Positions 44,753 through 53,777 of a stretch of 64,000 nucleotides of DNA are shown here, one piece after another. Each line of letters starts with the position of its first letter. The stretch's first letter is position 1. The notes under the pieces were generated by a model that was not told where the DNA came from, made no database searches, and saw nothing but the letters and a program-made list of their open reading frames with translations. The stretch covers positions 620,001-684,000 of the forward strand of contig CAWFGB010000005.1 in NCBI GenBank assembly GCA_963815285.1, given 5' to 3'. This DNA is from JACCSI01 sp963815285. Lineage in GTDB: Bacteria > Acidobacteriota > Vicinamibacteria > Vicinamibacterales > UBA2999. The translations under genes were made by a program, and so were the position numbers.

Positions 44753-45655
44753 ATGCGCGTCGCACTGGCGTTGTTGACCGTCGTCGTGCTCGTTGTTCCA
44801 TCAAAGGGATCCGCGCAAGTTGCGGAACTGCCCAACATCCCGGTTGTGACCGGCGGCTGGCAGGACAAGTTCTGGACACATGCCGACGGCACCAAGTTCC
44901 ATTACCTCGAATGGGGAACGGGCACGCCCGTCATCCTGATACACGGCTCCGGCGGCACGGCGGCTAACTGGATGGCCAACGGGCTTGCCGCGAGCCTGGC
45001 GAAGACGAATCGTGTGCTCGCTATCGACATGCGCGGCCATGGGCAGACCGTCGGCCCTGACGGGAAGCGGCAGCGACGCACGCCGAACATGGATCTCGAC
45101 GTGCTCGCGTTGATGGACGGCCTTGCGATCACTCGCGCCCACATCGGCGGGTTTTCCATGGGCGGGGTGATTACCGCGCAGCTGATGGCGCGCGCGCCGG
45201 AGCGGTTCATCACCGCCCACTTCGGCGGCTCCGGCGTTCGTGAGGATCCGGACAGCGACTTCGCGAAGATGGTTCCGCCCGAGCCGCAGGGCACCGCACC
45301 ACTCGATGCCGAAGCACGCAAGCTGTATCAGGCGCGGCAGGCCGCTGAGGCCGCCAAAGCGGGCGTCGCGAACAACTCCGAGGACCAATCGCAGCTCTCC
45401 TCGCAGCCGGTGCCGGCAGCTGTTTCACGCCCGTCGCTCGATCTCAAAAAAATCGACTTTCCAATCCTGGCCGTCGTCGGCGAGTTCGACCAGCCGTACG
45501 CCCGCACGCATCGGCTGTGGCGCGAAGCGCGGAACTTCCAGCGCGTGATCCTGCGGAATCGCGGCCACTTGTCTTCCTATATGGCCGGGATGTGCCCGGA
45601 ACTCTATCGAGACGCGCTCACCGATTTCGTCGTCCGGAACAATCCGAAGAAGTGA
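44753..45655 (+). CDS. Secreted alpha/beta-hydrolase
   Basis: A 300-residue protein with a signal peptide (ALALLTVVVLVVPSKGSA) and GGAGGGAGG before ATG 44753. The oxyanion region HGSGG, Asp/Arg-containing DMRGHGQT and nucleophile elbow GGFSMGG (Ser) fit the alpha/beta-hydrolase fold. A late Asp in GEFDQPYAR and His in NRGHLS complete the triad. The C-terminal lid is longer than usual, and a Q/S-rich stretch (EDQSQLSSQPVPAA) separates it. Likely an esterase or a related hydrolase in the envelope; substrate unknown. Confidence 0.85.
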   Translation: MRVALALLTVVVLVVPSKGSAQVAELPNIPVVTGGWQDKFWTHADGTKFHYLEWGTGTPVILIHGSGGTAANWMANGLAASLAKTNRVLAIDMRGHGQTVGPDGKRQRRTPNMDLDVLALMDGLAITRAHIGGFSMGGVITAQLMARAPERFITAHFGGSGVREDPDSDFAKMVPPEPQGTAPLDAEARKLYQARQAAEAAKAGVANNSEDQSQLSSQPVPAAVSRPSLDLKKIDFPILAVVGEFDQPYARTHRLWREARNFQRVILRNRGHLSSYMAGMCPELYRDALTDFVVRNNPKK

Positions 45656-45735
45656 CTAGAGGCTTGGCCGACGTCTACGGGCGGCGAGCTGGTATGCTCG
45701 CCCGGAGCCGCCATGGCGGGGGAGGGTCGAATCTC

Positions 45736-47283
45736 ATGACGCGTCAATCGAGTGCCCTGATCGCTGGTGTCTGCCTGGCGCTGCTGCTGGCTGCGCCCTC
45801 GTCGTCTCAGGAGTTTGGGACGATCACCTTTCCTACCTCAGGCGCCCCGGTCGCACAGGAGCCGTTCCTGACCGGCATGAAGGCTCTCCACAACTTCCAG
45901 TTCGACGAAGCTGCAGAAGCCTTCCAGCGCGCGCAGAAGGCCGACCCCGCGTTCGCGATGGCGTACTGGGGCGAGGCGATGAGCCACAACCACCCCCTCT
46001 GGGCGCAGCAGGATCTCGAGGCCGCGAAGAAAGTGCTCGACCGGCTCGATCCAACACCGGCTGGACGCGTCGCCAAGGCGAAGCTTCCCAAGGAAGGGGC
46101 GTACTTCGAGGCGCTGCACACGCTGTACTTCTCGCCCGGCGACAAGCTCGCGCGCGACCATGCGTATTCGGAGTTGCTGGCGCGCATGCATGCGCAGTGG
46201 CCGGACGATCACGAGATCTCGGTGTTCTACGCGCTGTCGCTTCTCGGGACGGTTCGCCCGGGCGACTCCGGCTTCCGTCGACAGGCGCTCGCCGCGTCCA
46301 TCGCGCAGTCGGTGTTTCAACAGAATCCCAAACATCCGGGGGCCGCGCACTTCGTGATCCATGCCTTCGACGATCCTGATCATGCGCCGCTCGGTCTCAC
46401 GGCGGCGCGCGCGTACGCGTCGATCGCGCCGTCGGCGGCGCACGCGCTCCACATGCCGTCACATATCTTCGTGCAGCTCGGCATGTGGCAGGACGCCGCC
46501 ACGTCGAACATCGCCGCGTACAAGGCCGCCGTCGATCTGAACACGCGCCTGAAGCTGGCGGAGGGCCGCGAGGATTTCCACACGCTGTCGTGGCTCGCCT
46601 ATGCCAATACGATGCTCGGCAAGCTCGACGACGCGAAGAAGAATATCGAGTCGGCGAGACAAGCCGCGGACCGCAATCCGACGAACCGCGGCGTTCGTGA
46701 CGGTTATCTCGGAATGCGCGCGCGGTTCATCTCGGACACCGCGCAGTGGGAGAAGCTGACGTTGCCGGCGGCGCCGCCAGCGGCGGCCGGTGACCATGCC
46801 AACATGCCGGGCATGCCTGGGATGGGAGGCTACGACGGCTCGGTCACATGGACGTACATTGTCGGCGTCAGTGCCGCAAAGCTCGGAGACCTGGCCACCG
46901 CGGAGGCGGCCGAAACCGCGCTGAAGGCAGCGACGGGCGGCGTGAAGGACGGCCCAACGTCGTACGCGGCCAAGCCCCACGTGATTCGCGAGAAAGAGCT
47001 GGGCGCCATCATCCGCTGGGCCAAGAACCAGAAGACCGAGGCCCTGCAGATGGCGCGAGAAGCCACCGAAGTCGAGCGCACACTCTCAGCGCCCTCAGGG
47101 CCTCCCGATCCGATCAAGCCCGCGTTCGAGCTGTACGGTGAATTGCTCCTCGACGCTGGCAACGCCAAAGACGCGGTGCGGGCATTCCAACAAGCATTGC
47201 TGCGCACGCCCAAGCGAACGCTGTCAGTGGCAGGCTTGGCTCGCGCGTCCCAGGCGGCCGGTGCGCCAACGACTGCTCGTTGA
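45736..47283 (+). CDS. Secreted TPR-repeat protein
   Basis: A 515-residue protein with a signal peptide (LIAGVCLALLLAAPSSSQ) from ATG 45736, with GGGGGAGGG before it. TPR-type repeats include FLTGMKALHNFQFDEAAEAF, AFAMAYWGEAMSHNHPLWAQ and YANTMLGKLDDAKKNIESAR. A Met-Pro-Gly-rich loop (MPGMPGMGGYDGS) occurs near residue 360. The frame is open to 45517 but that part overlaps the hydrolase gene. It lies 80 bp after the hydrolase, possibly co-transcribed. Scaffold function is inferred. Confidence 0.85.
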   Translation: MTRQSSALIAGVCLALLLAAPSSSQEFGTITFPTSGAPVAQEPFLTGMKALHNFQFDEAAEAFQRAQKADPAFAMAYWGEAMSHNHPLWAQQDLEAAKKVLDRLDPTPAGRVAKAKLPKEGAYFEALHTLYFSPGDKLARDHAYSELLARMHAQWPDDHEISVFYALSLLGTVRPGDSGFRRQALAASIAQSVFQQNPKHPGAAHFVIHAFDDPDHAPLGLTAARAYASIAPSAAHALHMPSHIFVQLGMWQDAATSNIAAYKAAVDLNTRLKLAEGREDFHTLSWLAYANTMLGKLDDAKKNIESARQAADRNPTNRGVRDGYLGMRARFISDTAQWEKLTLPAAPPAAAGDHANMPGMPGMGGYDGSVTWTYIVGVSAAKLGDLATAEAAETALKAATGGVKDGPTSYAAKPHVIREKELGAIIRWAKNQKTEALQMAREATEVERTLSAPSGPPDPIKPAFELYGELLLDAGNAKDAVRAFQQALLRTPKRTLSVAGLARASQAAGAPTTAR

Positions 47284-47295
47284 GGGAGGGCGCAC

Positions 47296-47430
47296 GTGAG
47301 GCTTGACCGACGGCGGTTTCTGCGAGCGGCCGGCTCCGGCACGGGGTTGGTGCTCGGAGCGCCGCCGCTGACGAACGCGGCAATTCGCGGAGCACGCAGC
47401 GGCGTCCACCGGAGCCGACGATGCGGCTAA
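47296..47430 (+). pseudogene. Orphan twin-arginine signal peptide, truncated gene
   Basis: GTG 47296 with GAGGGAGGG before it opens RLDRRRFLRAAGSGTGLVLG, a textbook TAT signal, then stops after 44 residues. Only the export signal and a short tail remain. It looks like the 5' end of a TAT-exported enzyme gene, the rest deleted. Confidence 0.55.
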
Positions 47431-47525
47431 GAGTTACTTGACCCAACCCGACGATGGTGTTCCCCAGAAACCACTGCCCATCGAAGCGGATATCTGGACG
47501 ATACGTTTCGGCCGTTGAAGCCCGG

Positions 47526-47912
47526 CTACACGTGCTGGTCGATGAGAATCTGATTGCCGTCCGGATCGACCAGCATGATGCTCGCGGGTCCGGTCGTCCC
47601 TTCGTCGGCCGCTGCCGTCAGTTCGATCCCGTTGGACTTGAGCCGCCGCTGGTGCTCGCGCACGTCGGTGAACTCTCCAACCGGCTGGGCCTTGTCGTCC
47701 CACCCAGGATTGAAGGTCAGCATGTTGCGGTCGAACATGCCCTGGAACAGTCCAAGGGTGACGGCGCCGTTGCGAAGGATCAGCCAGTTCTGCGCGGCGT
47801 TCCCGCCAACGACTTCGAACGCCAGCTTCTCGTAGAACGCCTTCGACGCCTGAAGGTCCTTGACGGAGAGACTCACTGAAAATGCGCCAAGTGTGGTCGG
47901 TTGCTTGGTCAT
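47526..47912 (-). CDS. VOC-superfamily (glyoxalase/bleomycin-resistance-like) protein
   Basis: A 128-residue protein with two beta-alpha-beta-beta-beta modules: SVSLSVKDLQASKAFYEKLA and ASIMLVDPDGNQILID. It resembles small glyoxalase-like proteins of the VOC family, many of which bind a metal. The metal His/Glu set is incomplete, so it may be a binding protein rather than an enzyme. Monocistronic and minus strand; no pathway neighbour. Confidence 0.88.
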   Translation of the reverse strand: MTKQPTTLGAFSVSLSVKDLQASKAFYEKLAFEVVGGNAAQNWLILRNGAVTLGLFQGMFDRNMLTFNPGWDDKAQPVGEFTDVREHQRRLKSNGIELTAAADEGTTGPASIMLVDPDGNQILIDQHV

Positions 47913-48031
47913 AGGCGTGCAAGTCTACAATTGGCCGTTCCACTTTCACCGCCTCTTTCGCGGCCCCGCAGCAAATAATGCGATGATGCGGCCGGCTTTG
48001 CAGCACAGCTTCTTACTGGGGCGTTAGCAGA

Positions 48032-48544
48032 ATGACCGGCGCTGCTGTCTTGCTCTCAACGCCTCGCCGGCTCGTTGCCCGAGCCGTATTCGTCACGTGG
48101 CTCGTGACCGCCGCGTGGGATTTCCTGTGCGCGAGCGCCCTGGCTGTCTTCGCCTACGGCTCCACACTGAGCCGGTTTTGGCAGGGCGTCGCCACAACGG
48201 TGCTAGGCGCGTCCGCGCTTGAAATGGGCGCACAAGGCGTTGCCGCGGGGCTGGTCCTCCATCTCGCCGTCGCGCTCACGTGGTCGGCCGCCTTCGTCCT
48301 CGCTGTCGCCGGTTCGGCGGCGCTCCGCCGTGCGCTCAATCAACCCGTCGGTGTCCTGATAGTGGCGATCGTCTACGGGCCACTGATCTGGCTCGTGATG
48401 TCGCTCGCGGTGATTCCCCTGGCGACGGGACGATTGCCGGAGTTAGGGTTGCGCTGGTGGGTGCAGATCATCGCGCACGTGCCGTTCGTTACCATTCCGC
48501 TCGTCTTCACCGCGCGGCGCGCCCTGGGACTCGGCGCCGCTTAA
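48032..48544 (+). CDS. Hypothetical membrane protein with four helices
   Basis: A 170-residue protein with four hydrophobic helices (AVFVTWLVTAAWDFLCASAL, HLAVALTWSAAFVLAVAGSA, VLIVAIVYGPLIWLVMSLAV, IIAHVPFVTIPLVF). It resembles small acidobacterial YagU-like or DUF-type membrane proteins but no family is certain. No ribosome site is evident and the start at 48032 is the first in frame. Confidence 0.62.
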   Translation: MTGAAVLLSTPRRLVARAVFVTWLVTAAWDFLCASALAVFAYGSTLSRFWQGVATTVLGASALEMGAQGVAAGLVLHLAVALTWSAAFVLAVAGSAALRRALNQPVGVLIVAIVYGPLIWLVMSLAVIPLATGRLPELGLRWWVQIIAHVPFVTIPLVFTARRALGLGAA

Positions 48545-48665
48545 ACCCGATATTTCCTATCGTCCGATGCGATGGGGTTCTTGCTGTTTCCCGTGCTGGC
48601 GTCAATTTTCCTGTTCTGATGTTGCCGGCCCCGACGAGGAGGTTCGATATAGTTGCCTGACATCT

Positions 48666-50219
48666 ATGCGCCCGTCTCTCAAACACCTTGCCGCTGCGCT
48701 CGGAGCGGTGGTTGTGATCGTTACGCTCGATGCCTTTGCGTTCGTGCGCCCGGCGCATGCCCAGCCAACCGCCCCGGAGAACTTTTCTGCGACCGCGCAG
48801 GGCGTGATGGTGACGCTCACCTGGGCACAGAACAACGACTTCCGAAGGACCTACATCCTCGAGGCAGGCAGCGGCCCGGGTTTGACCGATATCGCGTCGT
48901 TCCCCGTGCCTTTCGCAGGCGTGTCTTGGTACAACCTGAACAACGTCCCGAACGGGACCTACTATGTCCGTCTGCGAGCCGTGCTGTTCTCGCAGTTGAG
49001 TGCCCCGTCGAACGAGGTTATGGTCACGGTCACCGGCTGTGCCGAGCCGCCGGCCCCGCTTGCGCTTGAGGGCAACGTCTACGGCCAGCTTGTCGTGGTG
49101 CAGTGGCGCTTTCCCGCCTGGCCGCCAGGCTGTTTTCCGAGCAGCCTCCGATTGCAGGCAGGCTCCTCTCCCGGCGCGTCGGACGTGCTCGACATGAACG
49201 TGCCCGACTGGAACATCACGCAGCGGCAGTTCGAATCCGTGCCCTTCGGCACCTACTACGTGCGCGTGCTGGTCGATCGGCACGGCGTGCCCGGCGGCCC
49301 ATCCAACGAAGTCCGGCTGGACGTGGGCTGCTCGCCGCCTCCCCAGATCCTGAATCCGCGCGCGGAAGTGCTGGGGAATGCCGCTCGCTACTTCTGGGGC
49401 TACTCGAACAGCCAGACTGCCGATTTCAATCTCGTGCTGGAGGCGGGCGCGGCGCCAGGCGGTGCCGAGGTCGCCGCCGTGCCGGTGCCATTCCGCGCGT
49501 TGACGGGGTTCAACATCGAGGGTGTAGCGGGCACCTACTACACGCGCCTGCGTGCTACGAACGCGTGTGGCTCGACGGTGTCACCCGAGGTGCCGGTGAC
49601 ACTCACCGCCGAGTGCGTCGCTCCGGATCCGATCCCCTTCATCGACGCCTCGATGACCAACGGTTCGAACACCCTCAACGTGATGTGGGACGTGCCGCAG
49701 GGCGGGGGCCTCATCATGGCCTACGAAGTGGAGGTGGGCTCGTCGCCGGGGTCGGCCGATCTGGCCAGGCGCACCGTGGATGGCCGATACGGCATGGCTT
49801 TCGGGTTCGGGTTCTGGGAAACGTTTTCGAACCTCTCGGCGACGCGCGCGCATCTGCGCGTGATACCGGTGAACTCGTGCGGCCCTGCGCCCCGTGCAGC
49901 CGAAGCGCATGCCAACATCGGAAGCTGTCAGAACCCGCGCGCGCCACGGACCATGTACGCACAGGTGAACGGCAACAGCGTGACGTTGTGGTGGACCGGC
50001 ACGGGTGAATTCGACTCTCCAACGAGCACGTATGTCGAAATCGGAACCAGTCCGACCGCGTCCAATGTGCTGATCAGCCCGCACATCTCGTCGTACGGCG
50101 GCCCCGGCTTCACCACCACCCTTCCACCGGGCCGGTATTACGCCCGGGCTCGGCAAATTCCGTACAACTGCGATGAGGTCAGCAACGCGTCCCCGGAAGT
50201 AACGTTCGTGATCCCGTGA
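48666..50219 (+). CDS. Secreted protein with five Fn3-like beta-sandwich repeats
   Basis: A 517-residue protein with a signal peptide (AAALGAVVVIVTLDAFAF) and four to five Fn3-like units, each with L-EAGS-PG, FPVPF or similar, then GTYYVRLRA. The PG-A-D signature and the GTYY-R-R end recur at about residues 60-120, 150-210, 240-300, 340-410 and 440-515. Cys residues at domain borders may form disulfides. A structural or adhesive secreted protein is likely. The 3' end overlaps the convergent methyltransferase by 41 bp. Confidence 0.8.
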   Translation: MRPSLKHLAAALGAVVVIVTLDAFAFVRPAHAQPTAPENFSATAQGVMVTLTWAQNNDFRRTYILEAGSGPGLTDIASFPVPFAGVSWYNLNNVPNGTYYVRLRAVLFSQLSAPSNEVMVTVTGCAEPPAPLALEGNVYGQLVVVQWRFPAWPPGCFPSSLRLQAGSSPGASDVLDMNVPDWNITQRQFESVPFGTYYVRVLVDRHGVPGGPSNEVRLDVGCSPPPQILNPRAEVLGNAARYFWGYSNSQTADFNLVLEAGAAPGGAEVAAVPVPFRALTGFNIEGVAGTYYTRLRATNACGSTVSPEVPVTLTAECVAPDPIPFIDASMTNGSNTLNVMWDVPQGGGLIMAYEVEVGSSPGSADLARRTVDGRYGMAFGFGFWETFSNLSATRAHLRVIPVNSCGPAPRAAEAHANIGSCQNPRAPRTMYAQVNGNSVTLWWTGTGEFDSPTSTYVEIGTSPTASNVLISPHISSYGGPGFTTTLPPGRYYARARQIPYNCDEVSNASPEVTFVIP

Positions 50220-50895
50220 GCGGAGCACCGAGCAGCAGACGATTCTTCGGTGTGATCTCCGACGGAATCGTCTGCGTCCACACCGCATAGCCGGCGCCTT
50301 CGAGCCTGTGCGCCCGCCCGATATCGATGGCGAGCGCCGGATCCAGCCAGCCCTGCAGCGCCCCGGTATCGCACGTCTCCACGTCGTGGCAGCAGGGCAG
50401 CACTGCCACGCGCGAGCGCGCCGCGATGGCCGCGTCCAGCACGCGATCGGTGAGCGCTCCACAGGCGTGGCTGGAGACGACGACATCGGTGTGTTCGAGA
50501 TGAAGCCCGTCCAGATGACCGCGGAGGAACGCCATCCCCGTGGCCAGCGCGGGCCAGGCGGCAGCCAGCGCCTCGTGCACGCGCGAGGCCGACGGGGGGA
50601 GCGCCGGATCGACGACGATCGCCTCGGTCGAAGTGGCATCGAGCAGGCGCATCAGGTGCGCGAGAAGACCGTGGCCGCCGCCCACGTCCACGACCCGGCC
50701 GCCGCGGAATCGCCGGCGCGCGCGCCGCGCCACCTCCCACGACTCGTAAAGCTCCTTCCGCGGCAGGCATCGCGCGGCGCACAGCGCCCGCGCGACGCGA
50801 TCGAAGAGCGTGTCGCCAGGGAATCGACCCAGGTCGTATTCCGTCAGCCGATCCTTCGATGAGAGGGCGAAGTTCACAGGGCCAGCTGCGAGCAT
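50179..50895 (-). CDS. SAM-dependent methyltransferase
   Basis: A 238-residue protein with the SAM-binding motif VVDVGGGHGLLAHLMRL, an acidic strand end AIVVDP and motif VVVSSHACGALTD. The Cys-rich PCCHDVE resembles the methyltransferase domain found in METTL25-like proteins. Substrate unknown. It follows the ParB-like gene by 25 bp and may be the fifth gene of the MoxR cassette. Its 3' end overlaps the convergent Fn3 gene. Confidence 0.78.
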   Translation of the reverse strand: MLAAGPVNFALSSKDRLTEYDLGRFPGDTLFDRVARALCAARCLPRKELYESWEVARRARRRFRGGRVVDVGGGHGLLAHLMRLLDATSTEAIVVDPALPPSASRVHEALAAAWPALATGMAFLRGHLDGLHLEHTDVVVSSHACGALTDRVLDAAIAARSRVAVLPCCHDVETCDTGALQGWLDPALAIDIGRAHRLEGAGYAVWTQTIPSEITPKNRLLLGAPLTGSRTLLPGTRC

Positions 50896-50919
50896 AGCTC
50901 GAGGCCTCCGCGGCCAGCG

Positions 50920-51873
50920 CTACGAACCCTCCTCGTCCGGCGGAGCGCCGCCGGACTTGGCGACATCCTCCTGACGGACGCGGTCGACGTTGAATTTTGC
51001 AGCGCTGGCCGTGATCCGGTCGAACGCCTCGTCGAAGTCGACGACCGGCGCTTTCGAGAAGCGCGTGTAGTTGACGCGTGAGACGACAAACGAGCGCAAG
51101 TACGGGCTGGTCAGTCCCTTTTTCTTCAGCTTGTCCACGACCGTGCTGACGGCGTCGTCGAGTCGCAGCACCCTCTTGCCGCGCCGCTCGCGCTCCTTCA
51201 GCGCTTTCCCCATCGCGAGGTCCAGGAACTCGTCCGTCCGGCGCAGGATTGGCTGATACGCGCCGCCGCTGAGGCGCGGCCGTGCTTCGTAGGCAACGCC
51301 CAGCGTGAGGAATGGGGCCTGCTCGAACTCGAACGCGAAGTGTGATTCAGTGGCGTCGCTCGTATTGGCGAGAGCGCGCGCCATGCGGATCGCTTCGAGT
51401 GACTTTTCGCGCAGGTTGTGCGCCTTCTCGGTGTTGAGCGCGAGAATCTTGAACGCGACGCTGGCATCGGGGACGAGCAGCGCGATCACGGCGCGGTGCC
51501 CGAGCTTCTTCAAGGCCTGCAGACGGTGGTTGCCGTTGGGCGTCCAGTAGCCGGACTCGTGGCGCACGACGATGATCGGATCCAGGAAGATGCCAATCTT
51601 CTCGATGACGCCCATCAGGCGCTTGACGTGCGGATCCGATGGGTCCCGCTGATAGGGCGTCGGCTCGACGCGATCGATTGGCAGCGACACCAGGAGCAGT
51701 GGCGTCGCGTTGACCGGATCGCGATAGCGTGCGAGCACTGCGCCCTCGTCCTCCTCAACGGCGCCGGCGAGCGGGTCGAGGTCGACTGAATCGACGCCGG
51801 TCTCAGCGGCGGAGAGCCCCTTCGAGAGCGCGGCGACTTTCTTGCGTCGGGTGGCGGGTTTGCGCGGAGGCAC
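50920..51873 (-). CDS. ParB/Srx-fold nuclease-like protein
   Basis: A 317-residue protein from GTG 51873, 1 bp after the membrane gene's stop. A basic start (KPATRRKK) and a ParB/sulfiredoxin-fold domain at about 85-200 follow: LPIDRVEPTPYQRDPSDPHV and WTPNGNHRLQALKKLG, with the GNHR motif. The C-terminal half is helical (KRVLRLDDAVSTVVDKLKKK). Single ParB-fold proteins of this sort occur in phage and conflict loci; whether this one binds nucleotides or DNA is unknown. It belongs to the MoxR/VWA cassette. Confidence 0.82.
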   Translation of the reverse strand: MPPRKPATRRKKVAALSKGLSAAETGVDSVDLDPLAGAVEEDEGAVLARYRDPVNATPLLLVSLPIDRVEPTPYQRDPSDPHVKRLMGVIEKIGIFLDPIIVVRHESGYWTPNGNHRLQALKKLGHRAVIALLVPDASVAFKILALNTEKAHNLREKSLEAIRMARALANTSDATESHFAFEFEQAPFLTLGVAYEARPRLSGGAYQPILRRTDEFLDLAMGKALKERERRGKRVLRLDDAVSTVVDKLKKKGLTSPYLRSFVVSRVNYTRFSKAPVVDFDEAFDRITASAAKFNVDRVRQEDVAKSGGAPPDEEGS

Positions 51874-51874
51874 G

Positions 51875-52456
51875 TTACTGGCCCAGTCTGAATCTGTGGG
51901 TGGTTTCGACGTTGGGCGCCGGCGCCTTCGCGGGTTGCGAGGACAACACAAACGTCCAGATCGTGGCGACGGTCGCGGCCGTCAACAGCGCACCGATCAC
52001 CGTGAATCCATACGCCCACAGCAGGCGTGACCATGGCCACCTGCGCGGGTCGCGCCAGCGGCGGCCGAACGAGTCGTCGAGCAGCTTGAGAAAGTCATCG
52101 GTAATCGGTTTCGGCTCTGCCGCACTCCACAACTCCCACAGGAACCAGACGGCGGCCACGATCATCAGCACACCGCATAGCAGGCTGAACGCGGCATTCA
52201 GCCCCCCCGTCCTGTAAACGATTCGCTCGCACGGCAGCACCACGGTGGTCGCATAACAGGACGAGAGATCTTCGACGGTGATGATCCGATCGGGAGACGT
52301 GAAGATGAGGAGCGCGCCGAATGAGATGAACCCGCACAAGAGCATTCCCATCCAGAGTTCCCACAGTCCAAGCCTGATCCAGGCGCGGACCGAGTCCGGC
52401 GGGATGAATCCGCGCCGAGTCCACGGATCAGGATCGCTCGCTCGTCCGCGCGCCAT
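51875..52456 (-). CDS. Membrane protein of the MoxR cassette
   Basis: A 193-residue protein with three to four hydrophobic helices (LWMGMLLCGFISFGALLIF, AAFSLLCGVLMIVAAVWFLW and AYGFTVIGALLTAATVATIW). A 40-residue loop with acidic residues and Cys pairs (SSCYATTVVLPCERIV) lies between the first two. No family is recognised. It overlaps the VWA gene by 29 bp upstream and touches the ParB gene downstream, so it is likely the membrane anchor of the system. Confidence 0.7.
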   Translation of the reverse strand: MARGRASDPDPWTRRGFIPPDSVRAWIRLGLWELWMGMLLCGFISFGALLIFTSPDRIITVEDLSSCYATTVVLPCERIVYRTGGLNAAFSLLCGVLMIVAAVWFLWELWSAAEPKPITDDFLKLLDDSFGRRWRDPRRWPWSRLLWAYGFTVIGALLTAATVATIWTFVLSSQPAKAPAPNVETTHRFRLGQ

Positions 52457-53774
52457 GTGCTCGTGACTTTCCGATGCGAGCCCGCCTGGGCTCGAAGGCC
52501 GGCGGCTCCTCGAGGGTGATGACCTTGTTCGAGCCGCGATCGCCCCAGACTGGCGGTTCGCCGTCGCCGACTCGAATGGTAACCACCGGGAACGGAGGCG
52601 TTTCCGGAGGCCACTCCGTCTGGCAGTCCGTGACCACGATCAGTAGATCGATCGGGCCACTATTCCTCCCGATGAACCACTCCAGACCGACACCGATACT
52701 GGTTCCCCCGCCGCCGTACAACTGCACTTGCGCGGCGGAAAAGACCGTTCTCACCTGGTGCACGGCCGCGTCGCAGCAGGCGACGACGACTTCAGCCCCG
52801 TAACCGAGCTGGCGCGTCAACCCGGCCAATTCGGCAACCGCTCTCGCCAGCTGCGCATTCTGCATCGAGCCCGACGTGTCGATCAGAAACCCCGGTCTGG
52901 GCCGGGGCTGAAAGAAGGTCGGCATGATGAACTCGCCGTAGCACGCCTGACGGCGATGCGGGCGTCGATAGGTACGATCGTATCGACCGAGCGTGCTTCC
53001 GCGGAGCGCTGTGCGCACCGTCTGGCGGATGATCGCCATGTAGTCGATCTTCGGCGTCAGCACGTTGTGGGCCCAGCGTCGCCAACCGATTGGAATGTCG
53101 GGTGCGTATCCGGACGTGTCGACGATCTGCTGGGCGACCTCTCGCCGAACGAGTTGCGCTTTCACCGCGTCAACCCCGGGCGCACCGCCGGGGCTCTCTG
53201 CATCGTCCGGCAGCTCCCACGGCCGCCGCTCGCCATGAGCGCCCGACCCGCAGTCCTGCTCGGCTCGCGACGCCGTCCGCGTTTGGCTATCGTCGCCGCT
53301 GGAGCGGCCCGGTTTGAACAGTTGGTGGTAGTAAACCTCGGCGCTCTGTCCGGTCTCGAGCCCGTACTTGGCCGGTTGCGGAGGATCGCCCGGAAGCGGC
53401 AATTCTTCGGCGGCCAGGTCGTCGTTGATCTCGCAATCTGCAGCCGTGTTCCACAGCCGCTCGTCCCTGACTGCCGCGGCTCTTTTCCGCGCCTCGTGGT
53501 CCCGCAGCAGGTGACCGACCTCGTGGATGAGCACGGCCGCATTCTCTTCGACGGTGTGTGTGGCCACCCACGATTCGTTGTAGTAGAGACGCCAGAACCG
53601 ATCGACCGCCATGCTGCCGATGAGGTCGGTCTTGACGGGGACGAGATTAAAGAGCGCTGGCGCGAAGTACGCCCGTTGATAGGAAGCACGCAGACGCGCC
53701 GCTTGAAGATCGCGTGAGTATCCGTCGCGCGAGCGCTCGACGCGGCGAATCAGGCTGGCAATGCGGCTCAGCAC
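52428..53774 (-). CDS. VWA-domain protein with N-terminal HExxH (DUF2201-type)
   Basis: A 448-residue protein from GTG 53774. Residues 84-88 are HEVGH within VLIHEVGHLLRDHE, a zinc-metallopeptidase-like motif as in DUF2201. The C-terminal VWA domain has the MIDAS motif DTSGS (299-303), GGGGTSIG and VVTDCQT. An acidic, disordered linker (QTRTASRAEQDCGSG) lies between. VWA proteins beside MoxR ATPases usually act as substrate or metal-dependent adaptors. Peptidase activity is possible but unproven. Confidence 0.88.
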   Translation of the reverse strand: MLSRIASLIRRVERSRDGYSRDLQAARLRASYQRAYFAPALFNLVPVKTDLIGSMAVDRFWRLYYNESWVATHTVEENAAVLIHEVGHLLRDHEARKRAAAVRDERLWNTAADCEINDDLAAEELPLPGDPPQPAKYGLETGQSAEVYYHQLFKPGRSSGDDSQTRTASRAEQDCGSGAHGERRPWELPDDAESPGGAPGVDAVKAQLVRREVAQQIVDTSGYAPDIPIGWRRWAHNVLTPKIDYMAIIRQTVRTALRGSTLGRYDRTYRRPHRRQACYGEFIMPTFFQPRPRPGFLIDTSGSMQNAQLARAVAELAGLTRQLGYGAEVVVACCDAAVHQVRTVFSAAQVQLYGGGGTSIGVGLEWFIGRNSGPIDLLIVVTDCQTEWPPETPPFPVVTIRVGDGEPPVWGDRGSNKVITLEEPPAFEPRRARIGKSRAHGARTSERS

Positions 53775-53777
53775 GGC

